Position numbers and translations under genes: made by a program. From Synechococcus sp. ROS8604 (GTDB taxonomy: Bacteria > Cyanobacteriota > Cyanobacteriia > PCC-6307 > Cyanobiaceae), in contig NZ_CP047946.1 of NCBI RefSeq assembly GCF_014279655.1, positions 744,001 to 808,000 of the forward strand: DNA of 64,000 bases. Direction: 5' to 3'. How positions within the stretch are numbered: the first letter of the stretch is position 1; every line of letters starts with the position of its first letter. The notes beneath the pieces were generated by a model. It made no database searches, had not been told where the DNA came from, and saw nothing but the letters and a program-made list of their open reading frames with translations. Positions 9,082-16,929 of the stretch are shown here, one piece after another.

Positions 9082-9975
9082 ATGCACTTCCAGGACATCA
9101 TCAGCACGCTGAATCGCTTTTGGGGAGAGCAGGGCTGTGTGTTGTTACAGCCCTACGACACGGAAAAGGGTGCTGGGACCATGAGCCCGCACACGGTGTT
9201 ACGGGCGATTGGACCTGAGCCGTGGGCAGTGGCGTATCCAGAGCCTTGCCGTCGTCCCACCGATGGACGTTATGGCGATAACCCCAATCGGGCGCAGCAC
9301 TACTTCCAATATCAGGTACTGATCAAGCCTTCTCCCGATGGCATTCAGGAAACGTATCTGGCGTCCCTTGCTGCTCTGGGCATTTGTGCTGCGGATCACG
9401 ACATTCGCTTCGTGGAGGACAACTGGGAGTCCCCAACCCTGGGTGCTTGGGGTGTGGGTTGGGAGGTCTGGTTAGACGGCATGGAGGTCACCCAGTTCAC
9501 CTACTTCCAGCAATGTGGTGGCATCGACTGCAAGCCCGTTTCGATTGAGATCACCTACGGCTTGGAGCGTTTGGCGATGTACTTGCAAGATGTGGAAAGC
9601 ATCTGGGAGTTGAGCTGGAACGCTGAGCGCAGCTATGGAGATATTTGGCTTCCCTTTGAGAAGGGGCAATGTGAATTTAATTTCGAGGCCTCTAACCCAG
9701 ATCGACTCAAACAGCTCTTCGCTATTTATGAGGCGGAAGCCACAGATCTGATCGAACACAACTTGCCAGCTCCTGCCCTCGACTTTGTTTTGAAGTGCAG
9801 CCACACGTTCAATCTCTTGGAAGCCCGCGGCGTGATTTCGGTGACGGAACGGACCGCCACAATCGGTCGAATTCGCAACCTGGCTCGCAAAGTGGCGGAA
9901 GCCTGGTTGGCGGAACGGGAAGCGCTGGGGTTTCCATTGCTGCAGCCAAGCCCTGCAGCGCCGGTTGAGGCTTGA
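9082..9975 (+). CDS. glyQ: Glycyl-tRNA synthetase alpha subunit GlyQ
   Basis: This 297-residue catalytic alpha subunit of the heterotetrameric bacterial-type glycyl-tRNA synthetase is recognised by [57 protein letters not shown] and the [18 protein letters not shown] stretch. It charges tRNA-Gly in the cytoplasm. The beta subunit (glyS) is not nearby, as is usual in cyanobacteria. It appears monocistronic, with about 200-300 bp non-coding on each side. Confidence 0.97.
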   Translation: MHFQDIISTLNRFWGEQGCVLLQPYDTEKGAGTMSPHTVLRAIGPEPWAVAYPEPCRRPTDGRYGDNPNRAQHYFQYQVLIKPSPDGIQETYLASLAALGICAADHDIRFVEDNWESPTLGAWGVGWEVWLDGMEVTQFTYFQQCGGIDCKPVSIEITYGLERLAMYLQDVESIWELSWNAERSYGDIWLPFEKGQCEFNFEASNPDRLKQLFAIYEAEATDLIEHNLPAPALDFVLKCSHTFNLLEARGVISVTERTATIGRIRNLARKVAEAWLAEREALGFPLLQPSPAAPVEA

Positions 9976-10186
9976 CCTCTGAGTTTTGGCCTCTGAGGCT
10001 TCATCTCGACCTGTGCAAACGATGCATGCGATAGCCATGCACGATTTCAGTGGCCCATGCATGACCTGAATGCATGGTTTGGGTGAATCCATTCATTCTC
10101 AAATTGTTGGTGATGTTTAATCATTGGCCTTGATCCGTTTGCCGTAGGGCATTTTCGTTCTGCGTTAATGCGTATTTTTTCGTTCC

Positions 10187-12211
10187 ATGTTGAAGGGGGA
10201 ACGCTTTAACCAGCTTGATCGTTCTGTCTCGATGAACGTTGCACTTTGGCTGGTCCTTGTCATGCTTGCCACCCAGCTCGGGGCGGCTCTCTCCCAGGCG
10301 ACCCAGCACTGGTGTGTGGTCTTGGTTGGGCTGGCTGCGGCTGTGGTGCTGATCTGTCGCCGGTTTGCGCTTTCAGGTTGGAAGCTGTTTGTTCTTGTGG
10401 TCGTGTTGTGTGGCTTGTTGCTGCGCTCCTCCATTGGGCAAGTGGCCACTCCTACCCCCCTGGATCCGCTGCAGCTTGTGCCAAGCGGTTCAGATTCGCA
10501 GCAGCTGGTGATTGAGGGCCGTGCTCTGGCCGATGCACCTGTTCGTCGGGGGCGCTGCCAAGCCCTGCTGCAGGTGCACCACTTAGCGGGGCAGGTTCGC
10601 GACGGCCGCACGGAGTTGGTGGTGGATCCTTGCCCTCAGCTGGTGCGCAAAGGTTCCTGGGTGAGGGCTCAAGGTCAGCTCGTGACGCCTGCTGTCGCAA
10701 CCCATCGCTCGCTTCCCAACCCGGCGGAACGGTTGGCGGCTCGCGGCTGTTGGACCCAATTCCGTACCAAGACAGTGGAGCTGATCCATCAAGATCACAC
10801 CCCCTTGGCTGATCGGCGTCGTCAGATCGCGGCTCGCTTTCAAGAGCTAGCAGGAGAGCCTTCAGGTGGTCTGTTGGCGGCGCTGGTGCTGGGCGGAGCC
10901 CACGTTGAGCTCAGCTCGGAGCTGCGAGAGGCCTTTCGTGTTGCGGGTTTATCCCACGCCTTAGCCGCGTCCGGATTTCATCTTTCTGTGTTGTTGGGAG
11001 CCACGCTTGTCCTGACGCGCAGGGGTTGCATGCCCTTGCGATTGGTGGCTGGAGTGGGCGCGATGGCTGTGTTTCTTGCGCTGGCGGGCGGGCAGCCATC
11101 CGTGGTTCGCGCCGTGTTGATGGGCGCTGCTGCTCTCTTGATCCGGGAACGGGGCTCTCGCGTCCAACCCTTAGGCGTGCTGCTCAGCACCTTGGTGGTG
11201 ATGCTGTTGCTGAACCCTGCCTGGGCACGTTCCATTGGCTTTCAGCTCAGTGCTGCTGCAACGGCGGGTTTAGTGCTCAGTGCGCAGCCCTTAGAGCAGT
11301 GGCTTCTCCAGCTTGGTTCTCAGCGTTGTCCTCAGAGGTGGATGTCGGTTCTGGCCCCTGCCCTATCGGTGCCGATGGCGGCGCTGCTTTGGACCCTTCC
11401 TTTGCAGATCCTGCACTTTGGCTCTGTGCCTTTGTATTCGCTGCTGAGCAACCTGATGGCTGCACCTCTGCTGGCACCGCTCACCCTTGCGGCGATGACC
11501 TTGGCATTGCTGACGTTGGTGCTGCCAACGGCGATCGCCGCACTCGTGATGCCGCTGTTGGTTTGGCCGGTGCAGCAGTTGGCAGCGTTGTTGATCGCTT
11601 TGGTGGGTTGGATGAGCGCCTGGCCCCATGCCCAGCTGCTGACGGGACATCCGCAGCCTTGGGTGGTGTTGGTTGTTGTGCTGGCTTTTCTCCCTTGGGC
11701 CTTGCCCGCACTGCATTGCTGGCGCTGGAGAGCGTTTCCTCTTTTGCTCTTGGCCACGCTGGTGCAGGCGGGTGTCCAGCTCAGCGATGAGGTGGTGTTG
11801 GTGCAGCAGTGGGGAAGGCAGTGGCTACTGGCTCGTCATCAAGGGCGTGCTGCACTGATGAGCAGTCATGGAGATTTGCTTAGTTGCCAGTTGGCTCAGC
11901 AGCTTGCGCAGGGTTACGGACACCGCCGTTTGGATTGGGTGGTGGTGATGGACCCAGTGGCGAGTGATCACATCAGTTGTTGGACGCCTTTGGCCCATAC
12001 CGTGCGGGCGGAGCATCAAGGCCAACCTCCCTTGCTTCCAGGTCAACGTCTGCAAAGCCCTGGTTTGATGTTGCGTCCTCTGCCAGGCCAAGACAGGCTT
12101 TGGCAGTTGCGCGTGAATGCGCAGCTCCATCGCCTTAAGCAATCAGGCCGTGGCGCTTTAAGATGGGATCACGCTGGTGAAGCGTTTGGAGAGGTGGCAG
12201 AGCCCGGTTGA
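10187..12211 (+). CDS. comEC: ComEC/Rec2 competence channel protein
   Basis: This 674-residue polytopic membrane protein carries single-stranded DNA through the inner membrane during transformation. After three N-terminal helices comes a soluble DUF4131-type domain and then the channel domain, with the ComEC signature GLSHALAASGFHLSVLLG. The C-terminal region (about 560-674) sits where other ComEC proteins have a metallo-beta-lactamase-like domain, but no HxHxDH motif is visible, so that domain is degenerate or reduced. ATG 10187 and 10232 are both possible starts. The last 24 bp lie inside the tRNA-Ser gene. Confidence 0.88.
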   Translation: MLKGERFNQLDRSVSMNVALWLVLVMLATQLGAALSQATQHWCVVLVGLAAAVVLICRRFALSGWKLFVLVVVLCGLLLRSSIGQVATPTPLDPLQLVPSGSDSQQLVIEGRALADAPVRRGRCQALLQVHHLAGQVRDGRTELVVDPCPQLVRKGSWVRAQGQLVTPAVATHRSLPNPAERLAARGCWTQFRTKTVELIHQDHTPLADRRRQIAARFQELAGEPSGGLLAALVLGGAHVELSSELREAFRVAGLSHALAASGFHLSVLLGATLVLTRRGCMPLRLVAGVGAMAVFLALAGGQPSVVRAVLMGAAALLIRERGSRVQPLGVLLSTLVVMLLLNPAWARSIGFQLSAAATAGLVLSAQPLEQWLLQLGSQRCPQRWMSVLAPALSVPMAALLWTLPLQILHFGSVPLYSLLSNLMAAPLLAPLTLAAMTLALLTLVLPTAIAALVMPLLVWPVQQLAALLIALVGWMSAWPHAQLLTGHPQPWVVLVVVLAFLPWALPALHCWRWRAFPLLLLATLVQAGVQLSDEVVLVQQWGRQWLLARHQGRAALMSSHGDLLSCQLAQQLAQGYGHRRLDWVVVMDPVASDHISCWTPLAHTVRAEHQGQPPLLPGQRLQSPGLMLRPLPGQDRLWQLRVNAQLHRLKQSGRGALRWDHAGEAFGEVAEPG

Positions 12212-12274
12212 ATGCGCACGACTCGAAATCGTGTAGGGGTAACACCCTCGTGGGTTCGAATCCCACCCTCTCCG
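12188..12274 (+). tRNA. tRNA-Ser(CGA)
   Basis: This 87-nt tRNA has a 7-bp acceptor stem (GGAGAGG / CCTCTCC), a long variable arm typical of tRNA-Ser, and a 5-bp anticodon stem (CACGA/TCGTG) holding the loop CTCGAAA, giving anticodon CGA (reads UCG). The discriminator is G and CCA is not encoded. Its 5' end overlaps the comEC stop by 24 bp. The 3' end is the integration target of the adjacent mobile element. Confidence 0.97.
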
Positions 12275-12276
12275 TT
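12261..12276 (+). repeat. attL core of integrated element
   Basis: The 16 bases tcccaccctctccgtt, covering the 3' end of tRNA-Ser and two bases beyond it, recur exactly at 22637-22652. A direct repeat of a tRNA 3' end beside a tyrosine integrase gene is the standard signature of tRNA-targeted integration, in which the incoming att site restores the tRNA. Confidence 0.88.
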
Positions 12277-12302
12277 CTGAGCAACTCCTTGTAGGTCTCT
12301 GA

Positions 12303-12336
12303 AAGTCCCAAACCCGCTGTGGTGAGGGACTTTTTT
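12303..12336 (+). terminator. Rho-independent terminator after tRNA-Ser
   Basis: A 7-bp stem AAGTCCC (12303-12309) / GGGACTT (12326-12332) runs into a T-run (12331-12336). It lies 28 bp past the tRNA and inside the element, so the element brings a terminator for the tRNA transcript and shields its own integrase from read-through. Confidence 0.75.
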
Positions 12337-12388
12337 AGTGGTTGCTGGTCCTGGTTCGTCCCTCGAAATACCAGGATGTCCCGCAAAT

Positions 12389-12451
12389 GTGTTGTTGGAA
12401 GTGTTGTTGGATTTAGGGGTTGTGTTGTTGGATAAAATTGGTGTTGTTGGA
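12389..12451 (+). repeat. Four 11-bp direct repeats, likely integrase arm sites
   Basis: GTGTTGTTGGA occurs exactly at 12389-12399, 12401-12411, 12422-12432 and 12441-12451, all in the same orientation. Two more copies, with the same 12-bp period as the first pair, lie at the other end of the element (22547-22569). Repeats of this kind flanking the att cores are expected arm-type binding sites for the integrase. This cluster also covers the integrase promoter region, so the integrase may regulate its own expression. Confidence 0.75.
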
Positions 12452-12459
12452 TTGCTGAG

Positions 12460-13734
12460 ATGTCTCTCTCTGACTCGCAAGTCAAGGCAGTGAAGGCAGG
12501 ACCACGCAGACAGAATGTTTCCGTAGGAGATTCTCTTTTCCTCGTCATTGAACCTTTTCGTGATAACGGAAAAGGTGGTGGAAAGTCCTTTGAGGGACGC
12601 ATGAGGTTTCCTCCTGGACGCAAGGGAAAACAAGTCCCCGTTCGTATTGGTGTCTATGGAAGGGGGGTTGGGAAGTGGTCCTTGAAAGAGGCACGGGACG
12701 AATGGGACCGCATCAGGTCATGGAGCAGAGAGACAGGTAGAGACCCCAGGGAACTGAAAAATAATGATCGACAGACTCAGGTCCAGGACTCATTGGGTCC
12801 AACCTTTGCTGATGCATGTCAGTCCTATCTCTCCCATTCCTCGTCTAAGGCATCGAGGAATGAATATCCAAACCTGCTCGACCATCAGGTCATTCCTCGT
12901 CTTGGTGGGGATACACCCGTTGCTCACTTGTCCTGGGATCACAAAGGACCTGGTGGAAAGAATGGCAGGGAAAGAGTGATGGAGATATTCCGTTCCAAGG
13001 TTGCTGATGGGAAGGCACCCCAGGCAGACAAACTTCTGATGGTCATGCGTGGGGTGTTTGACCATGCGATTGATCAGGGGTGGATGGATAGGGACCAGAA
13101 TCCTGCTCTCGGAACTAAAGGCACAAAGACAAAACACAAGGCAACTCCGCATCCAACCCTTCCTTGGGACCAACTTCCTCAGTTTTTTAATGACTTAGAG
13201 AAGAACCAGGCAAATGGAACTTTGGTTCTGTGCTCTGCTGTAAAGGTCGTTTTGATGACCTTCTTGCGAGTTGGTTCGTTAGTTCCAATGCTGTGGGAAG
13301 AACTCGATGAATCAAGGGATTTATGGGTGATTCCAGGTAGTCGGATGAAAACTGGGCATAACCACCTGGTTCCTTTGACTGATCCACTCAAAGAAGTTCT
13401 GGAATCTTTGCGGAAAGTGAATGGTGCTCAAGAGTTTGTGTTTGCTTCTCCCAGGTCCAGGAGCACCCCATATCTCAATCCTTATTCTATTAATCAGCAC
13501 TTCATTCGGATGGGATACAAGGGCGTCCAGACAGCACATGGACTTAGAAGGACTGCTCTGACTGTTGGACAAGATGTTCTGGGGTTTCCTGCTGAACTTA
13601 TCCAACGACAGTTGTCTCATGCGATTGGAGACAAAGTTAGGCAGTCCTATGACGATTCGACACTCTTAGACGAGAGAAGAAAGTTTATGATTGCTTGGTG
13701 TGATGCCCTCCTTGCTCAGGGAATGAAGATCTAA
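12460..13734 (+). CDS. int: P4-type tyrosine recombinase/integrase
   Basis: This 424-residue integrase has an N-terminal arm-binding domain of DUF4102 type (about 1-105), a central SAM-like core-binding domain (about 112-220) and the catalytic domain. Catalytic residues are visible as R270 (FLRVGS), H360 and R363 (HGLRRT), H387 (LSHAIGD) and the nucleophile Y397 (VRQSYDDSTLLDERR). The C-terminal pattern is that of P4-like integrases. It reads away from tRNA-Ser, 186 bp after it. All key residues are intact, so the element may still be mobile. Sequence composition is more AT-rich than flanking core genes. Confidence 0.95.
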   Translation: MSLSDSQVKAVKAGPRRQNVSVGDSLFLVIEPFRDNGKGGGKSFEGRMRFPPGRKGKQVPVRIGVYGRGVGKWSLKEARDEWDRIRSWSRETGRDPRELKNNDRQTQVQDSLGPTFADACQSYLSHSSSKASRNEYPNLLDHQVIPRLGGDTPVAHLSWDHKGPGGKNGRERVMEIFRSKVADGKAPQADKLLMVMRGVFDHAIDQGWMDRDQNPALGTKGTKTKHKATPHPTLPWDQLPQFFNDLEKNQANGTLVLCSAVKVVLMTFLRVGSLVPMLWEELDESRDLWVIPGSRMKTGHNHLVPLTDPLKEVLESLRKVNGAQEFVFASPRSRSTPYLNPYSINQHFIRMGYKGVQTAHGLRRTALTVGQDVLGFPAELIQRQLSHAIGDKVRQSYDDSTLLDERRKFMIAWCDALLAQGMKI

Positions 13735-13821
13735 TTATTTTAGATCACTTGTATTCGATAGACAGCGCGCAAAATCCAAACGAGACAGGAAGGTTCAATG
13801 TCTTGATTGTCATATAGGTGG

Positions 13822-13850
13822 TTGACAGTATAGGATTTTTGGAGTATGCT
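13822..13850 (+). promoter_or_regulatory. Sigma-70-type promoter
   Basis: A perfect -35 box TTGACA (13822-13827) is followed after exactly 17 bp by TATGCT (13845-13850), a reasonable -10 box. It lies in the 255-bp gap after the integrase, about 130 bp upstream of the AlpA-like gene, and would drive the small-gene cluster. Seen in sequence only; no transcription data. Confidence 0.6.
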
Positions 13851-13989
13851 GAGTCAACGAATTGGGAAAGTTTTGACTTCTCTAGTTCGTTGCTAAAAAC
13901 GCTAATCCGGTTCATTGTTTTAGATATATTTGTCTAGATTTATTTGACCCCGTGAAAAGCATTTATACATAACTAATTTATTTTTAAAT

Positions 13990-14199
13990 ATGACCTCAAA
14001 AGCAAAATTTATTCGCCTTCCTCAGGTAAAAGAACTTACCTGTCTCTCTAAAACATCGATTTATCGTCTGATGGGAGAGGGAGAATTTCCAAAACAAGTT
14101 GCCTTAGGTGCTCGATCTGTTGTTTGGGTTAAATCCCAAATAGAGGATTGGTGCGAAAGCAAGTTGAACGGAACTCAATTCAATCAATATTGTGAATAA
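13990..14199 (+). CDS. AlpA-like helix-turn-helix regulator/excisionase
   Basis: This 69-residue protein has the AlpA/MerR-like winged helix pattern: FIRLPQVKELTCLSKTSIYRLMGEGEFPKQVALGARSVVWVKSQIEDW. AlpA-family proteins in P4-like elements activate integrase expression or act as recombination directionality factors. Placement directly behind the integrase, under the candidate promoter at 13822, fits a switch controlling excision. It is cytoplasmic and DNA-binding. Confidence 0.85.
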   Translation: MTSKAKFIRLPQVKELTCLSKTSIYRLMGEGEFPKQVALGARSVVWVKSQIEDWCESKLNGTQFNQYCE

Positions 14200-14268
14200 A
14201 CTGAATACACTACTAGTCAAAAACTATGTAGCATCGCTTATTAAATCTTATAATCCAGGTGTCAAATT

Positions 14269-14625
14269 ATGAAGACAACAATATGCTTCTACGCAAGTAG
14301 AAGTTACGATATTGTGATCTATGATCGCAATCTTAATGCACCCTGCAGTGAACATATGATCAATGGTCATCAGGCGGTAGAAGTGATGAATCATCTCAAT
14401 GGTAAAATATTAAATCAAAAAATGCTTGCCTCAATAGGAAGTTATGATCTTATGATTTATGACTGTAAAGGATATTTGTCTTGCTATAAAGAGATGATTG
14501 ATGATTATCCTCTAGAGCAGGTACTGAATTACCTTGCCAATTCAAGTGGAAGTGACAAGATGGAAGCAACACCAATTAATAATATACAAATCCAAAATTT
14601 ATTCAGGAGAAGGTTAAATGGGTAA
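14269..14625 (+). CDS. Hypothetical protein with internal tandem repeat
   Basis: This 118-residue protein contains two copies of a roughly 42-residue unit. Each reads SYD-(I/L)-(V/M)-IYD, then a cysteine, then MI, then V-(M/L)-N-(H/Y)-L: SYDIVIYDRNLNAPCSEHMI...VMNHL and SYDLMIYDCKGYLSCYKEMI...VLNYL. I do not recognise the fold; each unit looks like a beta hairpin followed by a helix. The final 8 bp overlap the next gene, so the two are translationally coupled. It is AT-rich like the rest of the element. Confidence 0.65.
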   Translation: MKTTICFYASRSYDIVIYDRNLNAPCSEHMINGHQAVEVMNHLNGKILNQKMLASIGSYDLMIYDCKGYLSCYKEMIDDYPLEQVLNYLANSSGSDKMEATPINNIQIQNLFRRRLNG

Positions 14626-14872
14626 AAGTTTCAAGACTAAGTATATTCCGGATAGCGCTATAGACGTATTGTGTATCGGAAGAGCACTTTGTGATATTAC
14701 TAAGTATCCTAAAAGCAATTTCCCTGCAAGGATTCAAATTCGGTTTGACGATAAAGAGATGCAATTTGCATTTGAGCAATTAGTTGCTATGCATTTGGTT
14801 CCGATGCTGTCTTTTGATGAATTCGATGAACTCATTGAGGATGTTCATTCTCTCAAGCAAGACGACCAATAA
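14618..14872 (+). CDS. Hypothetical acidic small protein
   Basis: This 84-residue protein (MGKSFKTKYIPDSAIDVL...) starts inside the 3' end of the preceding gene and ends just before a strong terminator, so it is the last gene of that short operon. The C-terminal half is acidic and helical (SFDEFDELIEDVHSLKQDDQ). No membrane segment or signal peptide is present, and I do not recognise a family. It could be a small regulatory or anti-host protein, but nothing in the sequence shows that. Confidence 0.6.
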   Translation: MGKSFKTKYIPDSAIDVLCIGRALCDITKYPKSNFPARIQIRFDDKEMQFAFEQLVAMHLVPMLSFDEFDELIEDVHSLKQDDQ

Positions 14873-14889
14873 AACTTGAGGTCTAGTTC

Positions 14890-14923
14890 AATAGAGGATG
14901 CATTGAGCATTCTCTATTTTTTT
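14890..14923 (+). terminator. Strong rho-independent terminator
   Basis: A 12-bp stem, AATAGAGGATGC / GCATTCTCTATT with one G-U pair, closes a 5-nt loop (ATTGA) and runs into a seven-T tract (14917-14923). It ends the operon of the three small genes at 13990-14872. Confidence 0.85.
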
Positions 14924-15025
14924 ATTTGAATAAATAAGTTGTCAGCAATTAAACCTGAAGGGTTTGATGCTGTCCAGTTGCTTCGTATCCATTTTGTGCC
15001 CACCTGAGTGGTGGGAGAATTCAAC

Positions 15026-15988
15026 ATGTCTCAAAAGATCCATAATCTAATCCATACAAAGATATGGAATAAGACTAAAACTAAGAATCTAAAACAGGAT
15101 AGATCTAATAGAGTTAGATCCTGTATTACACCAGTAAAGGTATATAAGGATTTATCTATAGTACTATCTAAAGAACAGTTAAAAGAATTAGAACTAACCC
15201 ATCAAGATAAACTTCATTCATTTCAGAGGTTTCTCGAGAATGCCTCGTTACCGAGAGTGAGCGAAGAGATTCTGGAGCAGTTCAAAAGATCCATTAATCC
15301 AGATAAAAGGCACTACTGGATTACCTGGACCTTTGATAAGAAGTATGCCTATTGTGATTATGAAACCAGAAGGGATGTTTCTTTAATTAGAAGAAAACTA
15401 ATTAGGTTGTTCTTTCCTAATGATAAGTCAGTTGGAAACCAAAGACCAGAAGGAATGCCAAAGATGATTTTTATTATTGAGAAGCATCTTGATTGTCAGT
15501 ACCACATTCATATGATGATGGAGGAACTAGATCCAGCATTGATCTATCGTTCTCTTGAGCGAAATTCATACTGGCAAAGGTGGTCATCTATCTGTTCTTT
15601 GATTCAAAGTCGTCCAAGACCAAAGCAGATGGTCATTGACAAGAGAATGCTAAATGTACATCCTGAGTATCTTCATCATCCATATATCAATAGAACTTTT
15701 TCTTCAATTAGTTCTTTTGCAGATGGATGGTTGGTTTCAAGGTTTTTATGTGAATACATCTTCAGGAACAGTACTAATGTCCCTTGGGGATTAAAGCGAC
15801 TATCTAACTCACCACTGAACCATCATTCAAAACTGATTGAGTCAAGAGAAGAAGTGCTGTCGAAATGTCACTACATGAATAAGGAACAGTACTTCAAAAG
15901 GAATGATGATTTCCTTCGGCATCTGATTCCAGAGTTGTCTGATATAGATCCAATACATCACGCTATAGGTAGTACATCAAACTCATGA
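15026..15988 (+). CDS. Putative HUH-endonuclease-like (Rep-type) protein
   Basis: This 320-residue protein starts at ATG 15026, which has a GGGAG ribosome-binding site 8-9 nt upstream; GTG 15008 is less likely. Three motifs appear in the order of rolling-circle Rep proteins: WITWTF (98-103) as motif 1, an HUH-like YHIHMMM (H160, H162; preceded by FIIEKH) as metal-binding motif 2, and CEYIFRN (Y244) as a possible catalytic-tyrosine motif 3. A Rep would nick element DNA to start replication. The N-terminal 50 residues are very basic. The match is by motif only and remains tentative. Confidence 0.45.
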   Translation: MSQKIHNLIHTKIWNKTKTKNLKQDRSNRVRSCITPVKVYKDLSIVLSKEQLKELELTHQDKLHSFQRFLENASLPRVSEEILEQFKRSINPDKRHYWITWTFDKKYAYCDYETRRDVSLIRRKLIRLFFPNDKSVGNQRPEGMPKMIFIIEKHLDCQYHIHMMMEELDPALIYRSLERNSYWQRWSSICSLIQSRPRPKQMVIDKRMLNVHPEYLHHPYINRTFSSISSFADGWLVSRFLCEYIFRNSTNVPWGLKRLSNSPLNHHSKLIESREEVLSKCHYMNKEQYFKRNDDFLRHLIPELSDIDPIHHAIGSTSNS

Positions 15989-16043
15989 AAATCGTATTAG
16001 TGCACTATTTATAGTGTTGTGTTGTCCTTAAAGTCCGTAAGAT

Positions 16044-16199
16044 ATGAAATCAAACAGATACGTATTTCAGGTTTCTTTTACAGAGAAGGAGTATAGGCAG
16101 ATTATGCCACTGCTCCTTCAGATGAAGCAATATACTGGTATGACTCGTTCTAAACTAGTTAAAAGAATGATTGCTCATTATGGTTCAAGGATACCGTAA
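16044..16199 (+). CDS. Small ribbon-helix-helix-like protein
   Basis: This 51-residue frame (MKSNRYVFQVSFTEKEYRQI...) has one N-terminal strand (YVFQVSF), then a helix, a turn (YTGMTRS) and a second helix (KLVKRMIAHYG), the pattern of MetJ/Arc-type ribbon-helix-helix DNA-binding proteins. It ends 10 bp before the CTAAATAGAT motif ahead of the next small gene. It may regulate the element; a toxin-antitoxin role with the neighbouring small gene is possible but unsupported. Confidence 0.55.
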   Translation: MKSNRYVFQVSFTEKEYRQIMPLLLQMKQYTGMTRSKLVKRMIAHYGSRIP

Positions 16200-16208
16200 G
16201 GAAACAAA

Positions 16209-16218
16209 CTAAATAGAT
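16209..16218 (+). promoter_or_regulatory. CTAAATAGAT motif, possible phage late-type promoter (copy 1)
   Basis: CTAAATAGAT lies 23 nt (counting from the end of the CTAAATA core) upstream of ATG 16239. An identical 10-mer is at the identical distance from the paralogous gene at 16960. CTAAATA resembles the T4 late promoter (TATAAATA) and, from memory, the variant reported for T4-like cyanophages. Confidence 0.45.
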
Positions 16219-16238
16219 CAGATGCAACTCATGAGGTT

Positions 16239-16421
16239 ATGCAGAAAAGAATCGAGATGAACCGTAAGGTCATGGAACTGCTTTGGAAATTAGAACGAAA
16301 TAGAACATTTACTGGTCAGTTCAAAACTGCTCAAGAGTATTTAGAGTGGTCGTTCGAGAATACTGATGAATGGTTTGATAAACATCCTCATAAGCAGTTA
16401 AGAAGATATATTGACTTTTGA
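16239..16421 (+). CDS. Small basic/aromatic protein, paralogue 1
   Basis: This 60-residue protein (MQKRIEMNRKVMELLWKLER...) is mostly helical, with a conserved centre RNRTFTGQF and an aromatic C-terminal half (EYLEWSFENTDEWFDKHP). It is clearly related to the protein at 16960-17142 over its whole length. There is no signal peptide. Both copies follow the same CTAAATAGAT motif at the same distance. I do not recognise the family; small phage-like or host-takeover-like proteins are a plausible comparison only. Confidence 0.65.
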   Translation: MQKRIEMNRKVMELLWKLERNRTFTGQFKTAQEYLEWSFENTDEWFDKHPHKQLRRYIDF

Positions 16422-16457
16422 TTGTTTCCGAAAGATATAACAAGCAAGCGATCTCAT

Positions 16458-16697
16458 TTATGAGAAAAAGTTTCGACGCCATTCGTTTCCTTTTTCTGCC
16501 CAAGGGAAATAAGGTGCCTTCAATTCTTTTGACCATATGCGTAGTTCTTTATATGAGATCTTGCGTCCATTTGATGCTGCTATTGCAATGATCTGCTTGG
16601 GGGTTGTTGCTTGTTTTATCTGGGACTGCAAATCATTACTTTCATCAAGTAACTTGCAGAAGTTTATTAATTTATTTGAGGGAGAGGAATCAGTCAC
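16458..16697 (-). CDS. Nif11-like leader peptide family protein
   Basis: This 79-residue protein has the Nif11 pattern: LINFCKLLDESNDLQSQIKQATTPKQIIAIAASNGRKISYKEL, followed by a tail with WSKELKAPYFPWAEKGNEWRRNFF as seen in many marine Synechococcus members. Nif11-like proteins include precursors of lanthipeptides and other RiPPs, but most marine copies have no known product, and this one lacks a clear double-glycine cleavage site and a cysteine-rich core. No modification enzyme is nearby. It is encoded opposite to its neighbours in the element. Confidence 0.7.
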   Translation of the reverse strand: MTDSSPSNKLINFCKLLDESNDLQSQIKQATTPKQIIAIAASNGRKISYKELRIWSKELKAPYFPWAEKGNEWRRNFFS

Positions 16698-16929
16698 TGA
16701 ACCATCGATATTACCAGGATATTAATCGATGGTTGTCATAAATAAAAGTATCAATGGTTGCATTTTTTCATATGTTTGCTGTATGCATAATCTGCATAAA
16801 GTGTTAGTCATTATTCCAAGGCGTTAGAGATGATTCTTCATTGGTGGGGTAATAGTTCTTGCGAAATCTTAAAGTCATTCAGGGGGTTAATTAGATTTCA
16901 TCCTTCCAGAATGCCTAGACGAAAAGGTC
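16698..16929. other. AT-rich gap within the element
   Basis: About 230 bp upstream of the second small paralogue. I see no convincing gene. An 8-codon frame (MPRRKGPK) at its end has its stop inside the CTAAATAG motif, which is probably coincidence. Confidence 0.4.

Noticed and set aside
12389-12451. CRISPR-like array
   Set aside because: Units are only 11 bp with irregular spacing of 12-21 bp and no cas genes; they fit integrase arm sites.
16336-16342. Minus-strand CTAAATA at about 16336
   Set aside because: It is part of the coding sequence for EYLEW in the first small paralogue; no minus-strand gene follows at a suitable distance.
16537-16725. 62-residue plus-strand frame
   Set aside because: It is opposite the Nif11-like gene, which matches a known family.
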